Of a stretch of DNA of 41,398 bases, positions 40,637 to 41,398 are shown in pieces. The DNA is from DAOUFU01 sp034429275 (GTDB lineage Bacteria > Chloroflexota > Anaerolineae > Aggregatilineales > Aggregatilineaceae): the NCBI GenBank assembly GCA_034429275.1, contig DAOUFU010000206.1, forward strand, positions 1 through 41,398, in the 5' to 3' direction. The notes beneath the pieces were generated by a model that saw only the letters and a program-made list of their open reading frames with translations, did no database searches and was not told where the DNA came from. Position 1 is the stretch's first letter, and each line of letters starts with the position of its first letter. The position numbers and the translations under genes are program-made.

Positions 40637-41398
40637 TCACACCAGTGAGTCTAGAAGCTGCGCGATATGGGTAGCATAGCCCGAAGCGGTGAAGTGGGCC
40701 AGCACACGCGCCCGCCCCGCTTCGCCCATGCGCCGCCGCAGCGCAGGATCACGCAGCAGCATGAGTACCCGCTCTGCCAGGGCATCCGGCTGTTCGGGCG
40801 GGACCAGAAACCCCGTCACGCCGTCGGCGACCGTTTCGGCAGGGCCACCATTATCCATACTGACGATGGGGCGGGCCATCGCCATGCTTTCGAGGTGAAC
40901 CATGCCCAGCGACTCGAATCGTGACGGGCACACCATGACATCGGCGGCGGCCATGACCTGGCGCGCATCTTCCCAGAAGCCCAGATAGGTCAGCCGTCGG
41001 CTGAGCAGAGGATCGCTGCTGGCAGCCGACAAAATCTGCTGCTTATAAGCTTCGTCTTTTGAGGCTCCAAAGACGTTCTCACCCGCGACCGCGAAGTGGG
41101 CTTCTGGCATCTCGGCCAGCACACGGCGCGCCATCGCCTGGAAGATGTCGTGCCCTTTGACGTGCTGGAAGCGTGCGATCATCGCCACAAGAGGCGCATC
41201 GGGCGCAAGGCCAAGATGCTGGCGCACCGGTGAGCCGTCGATCTCTGGGTGAAAAGTGGATTCGTCGACGCCGGGGACCAGCACCCGAACGCGATCGGGA
41301 AGCATAAACTGGCCCGAAGCCGCCAGCCAGCGATCTCGCACCGCCTGGGTGATGGCGATGATCTGGGTGATGTCGCGGCGGAAAAATCCACGCTGCCA
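40637..41398 (-). CDS. Family 4 glycosyltransferase, partial at window edge
   Basis: The frame is open to the right edge, so 254 codons of the C-terminal part are present and the N terminus is missing. Visible features: FFRRDITQIIAITQAVRD at the edge, VLVPGVDESTFHP, VAMIARFQHVKGHDIFQA (nucleotide-sugar domain), and the EX7E motif in PSRFESLGMVHLESMAMARPIV (Glu-x7-Glu). DNGGPAETVADGVTGFLVPP is the usual late GT4 block. It is upstream of, and probably cotranscribed with, the other GT4 gene. The acceptor is unknown. Confidence 0.93.
   Translation of the reverse strand, partial: WQRGFFRRDITQIIAITQAVRDRWLAASGQFMLPDRVRVLVPGVDESTFHPEIDGSPVRQHLGLAPDAPLVAMIARFQHVKGHDIFQAMARRVLAEMPEAHFAVAGENVFGASKDEAYKQQILSAASSDPLLSRRLTYLGFWEDARQVMAAADVMVCPSRFESLGMVHLESMAMARPIVSMDNGGPAETVADGVTGFLVPPEQPDALAERVLMLLRDPALRRRMGEAGRARVLAHFTASGYATHIAQLLDSLV

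Overview
The window is GC-rich, dense DNA that looks like a Chloroflexota chromosome, probably an Anaerolineae-type lineage. This is inferred from the gene mix: a kinase-nSTAND-WD40 giant protein, TadE/TadG-type envelope proteins, YfhO and GT-C-like membrane proteins, an acyl-CoA dehydrogenase/ETF operon, and frequent GTG/TTG starts. No 16S rRNA or other strict phylogenetic marker is present. There are no insertion sequences, phage genes or CRISPR arrays; the only RNA gene I can support is a tRNA-Lys.

Layout. 0-3.8 kb (+): a YfhO-like membrane protein split by an in-frame TGA, an ExoA-like GT2 glycosyltransferase and an alkyltransferase-like DNA repair protein, all overlapping. 3.8-12.1 kb (-): a GH31 glucosidase, a tRNA-Lys with its own promoter and terminator, a P1-family (DmpA/NylC) self-processing hydrolase, a 1003-residue FtsX-type permease, and an overlapping response regulator-GNAT pair. 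12.2-18.2 kb: a diterpene locus. A + strand homologue of Mycobacterium tuberculosis Rv3378c (tuberculosinol synthase type) converges on a - strand run of ABC-2 permease, Rv3377c-like class II diterpene cyclase (DLDD motif), GT87/DUF2029-like membrane protein and histidine kinase. 18.2-24.5 kb: an intergenic control region with a consensus promoter and two similar palindromes, a LacI-family regulator, and a Ser/Thr kinase-nSTAND-WD40 protein with 14 repeats.

24.6-29.8 kb: acyl-CoA dehydrogenase, etfB and etfA in one operon, then coaBC and a convergent coaX (two CoA-biosynthesis genes). 29.9-31.7 kb (-): a DUF4914-like protein with a P-loop. 32.0-35.6 kb (+): three TadE/TadG-like envelope proteins, one carrying thrombospondin type 3 calcium repeats. 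35.8-39.3 kb: an ANT-like nucleotidyltransferase, then pdxS and a MocR/PdxR-type regulator (-). 39.4 kb to the right edge (-): two GT4 glycosyltransferases, the last cut by the window end.

The most notable content is the diterpene locus. The two enzymes would turn geranylgeranyl diphosphate first into a bicyclic diphosphate and then into a diterpene alcohol. Here they are not adjacent, as they are in M. tuberculosis, and the cyclase is translationally coupled to a membrane glycosyltransferase-like gene and a sensor kinase. The second enzyme has Asn where Rv3378c has the important Asp34.
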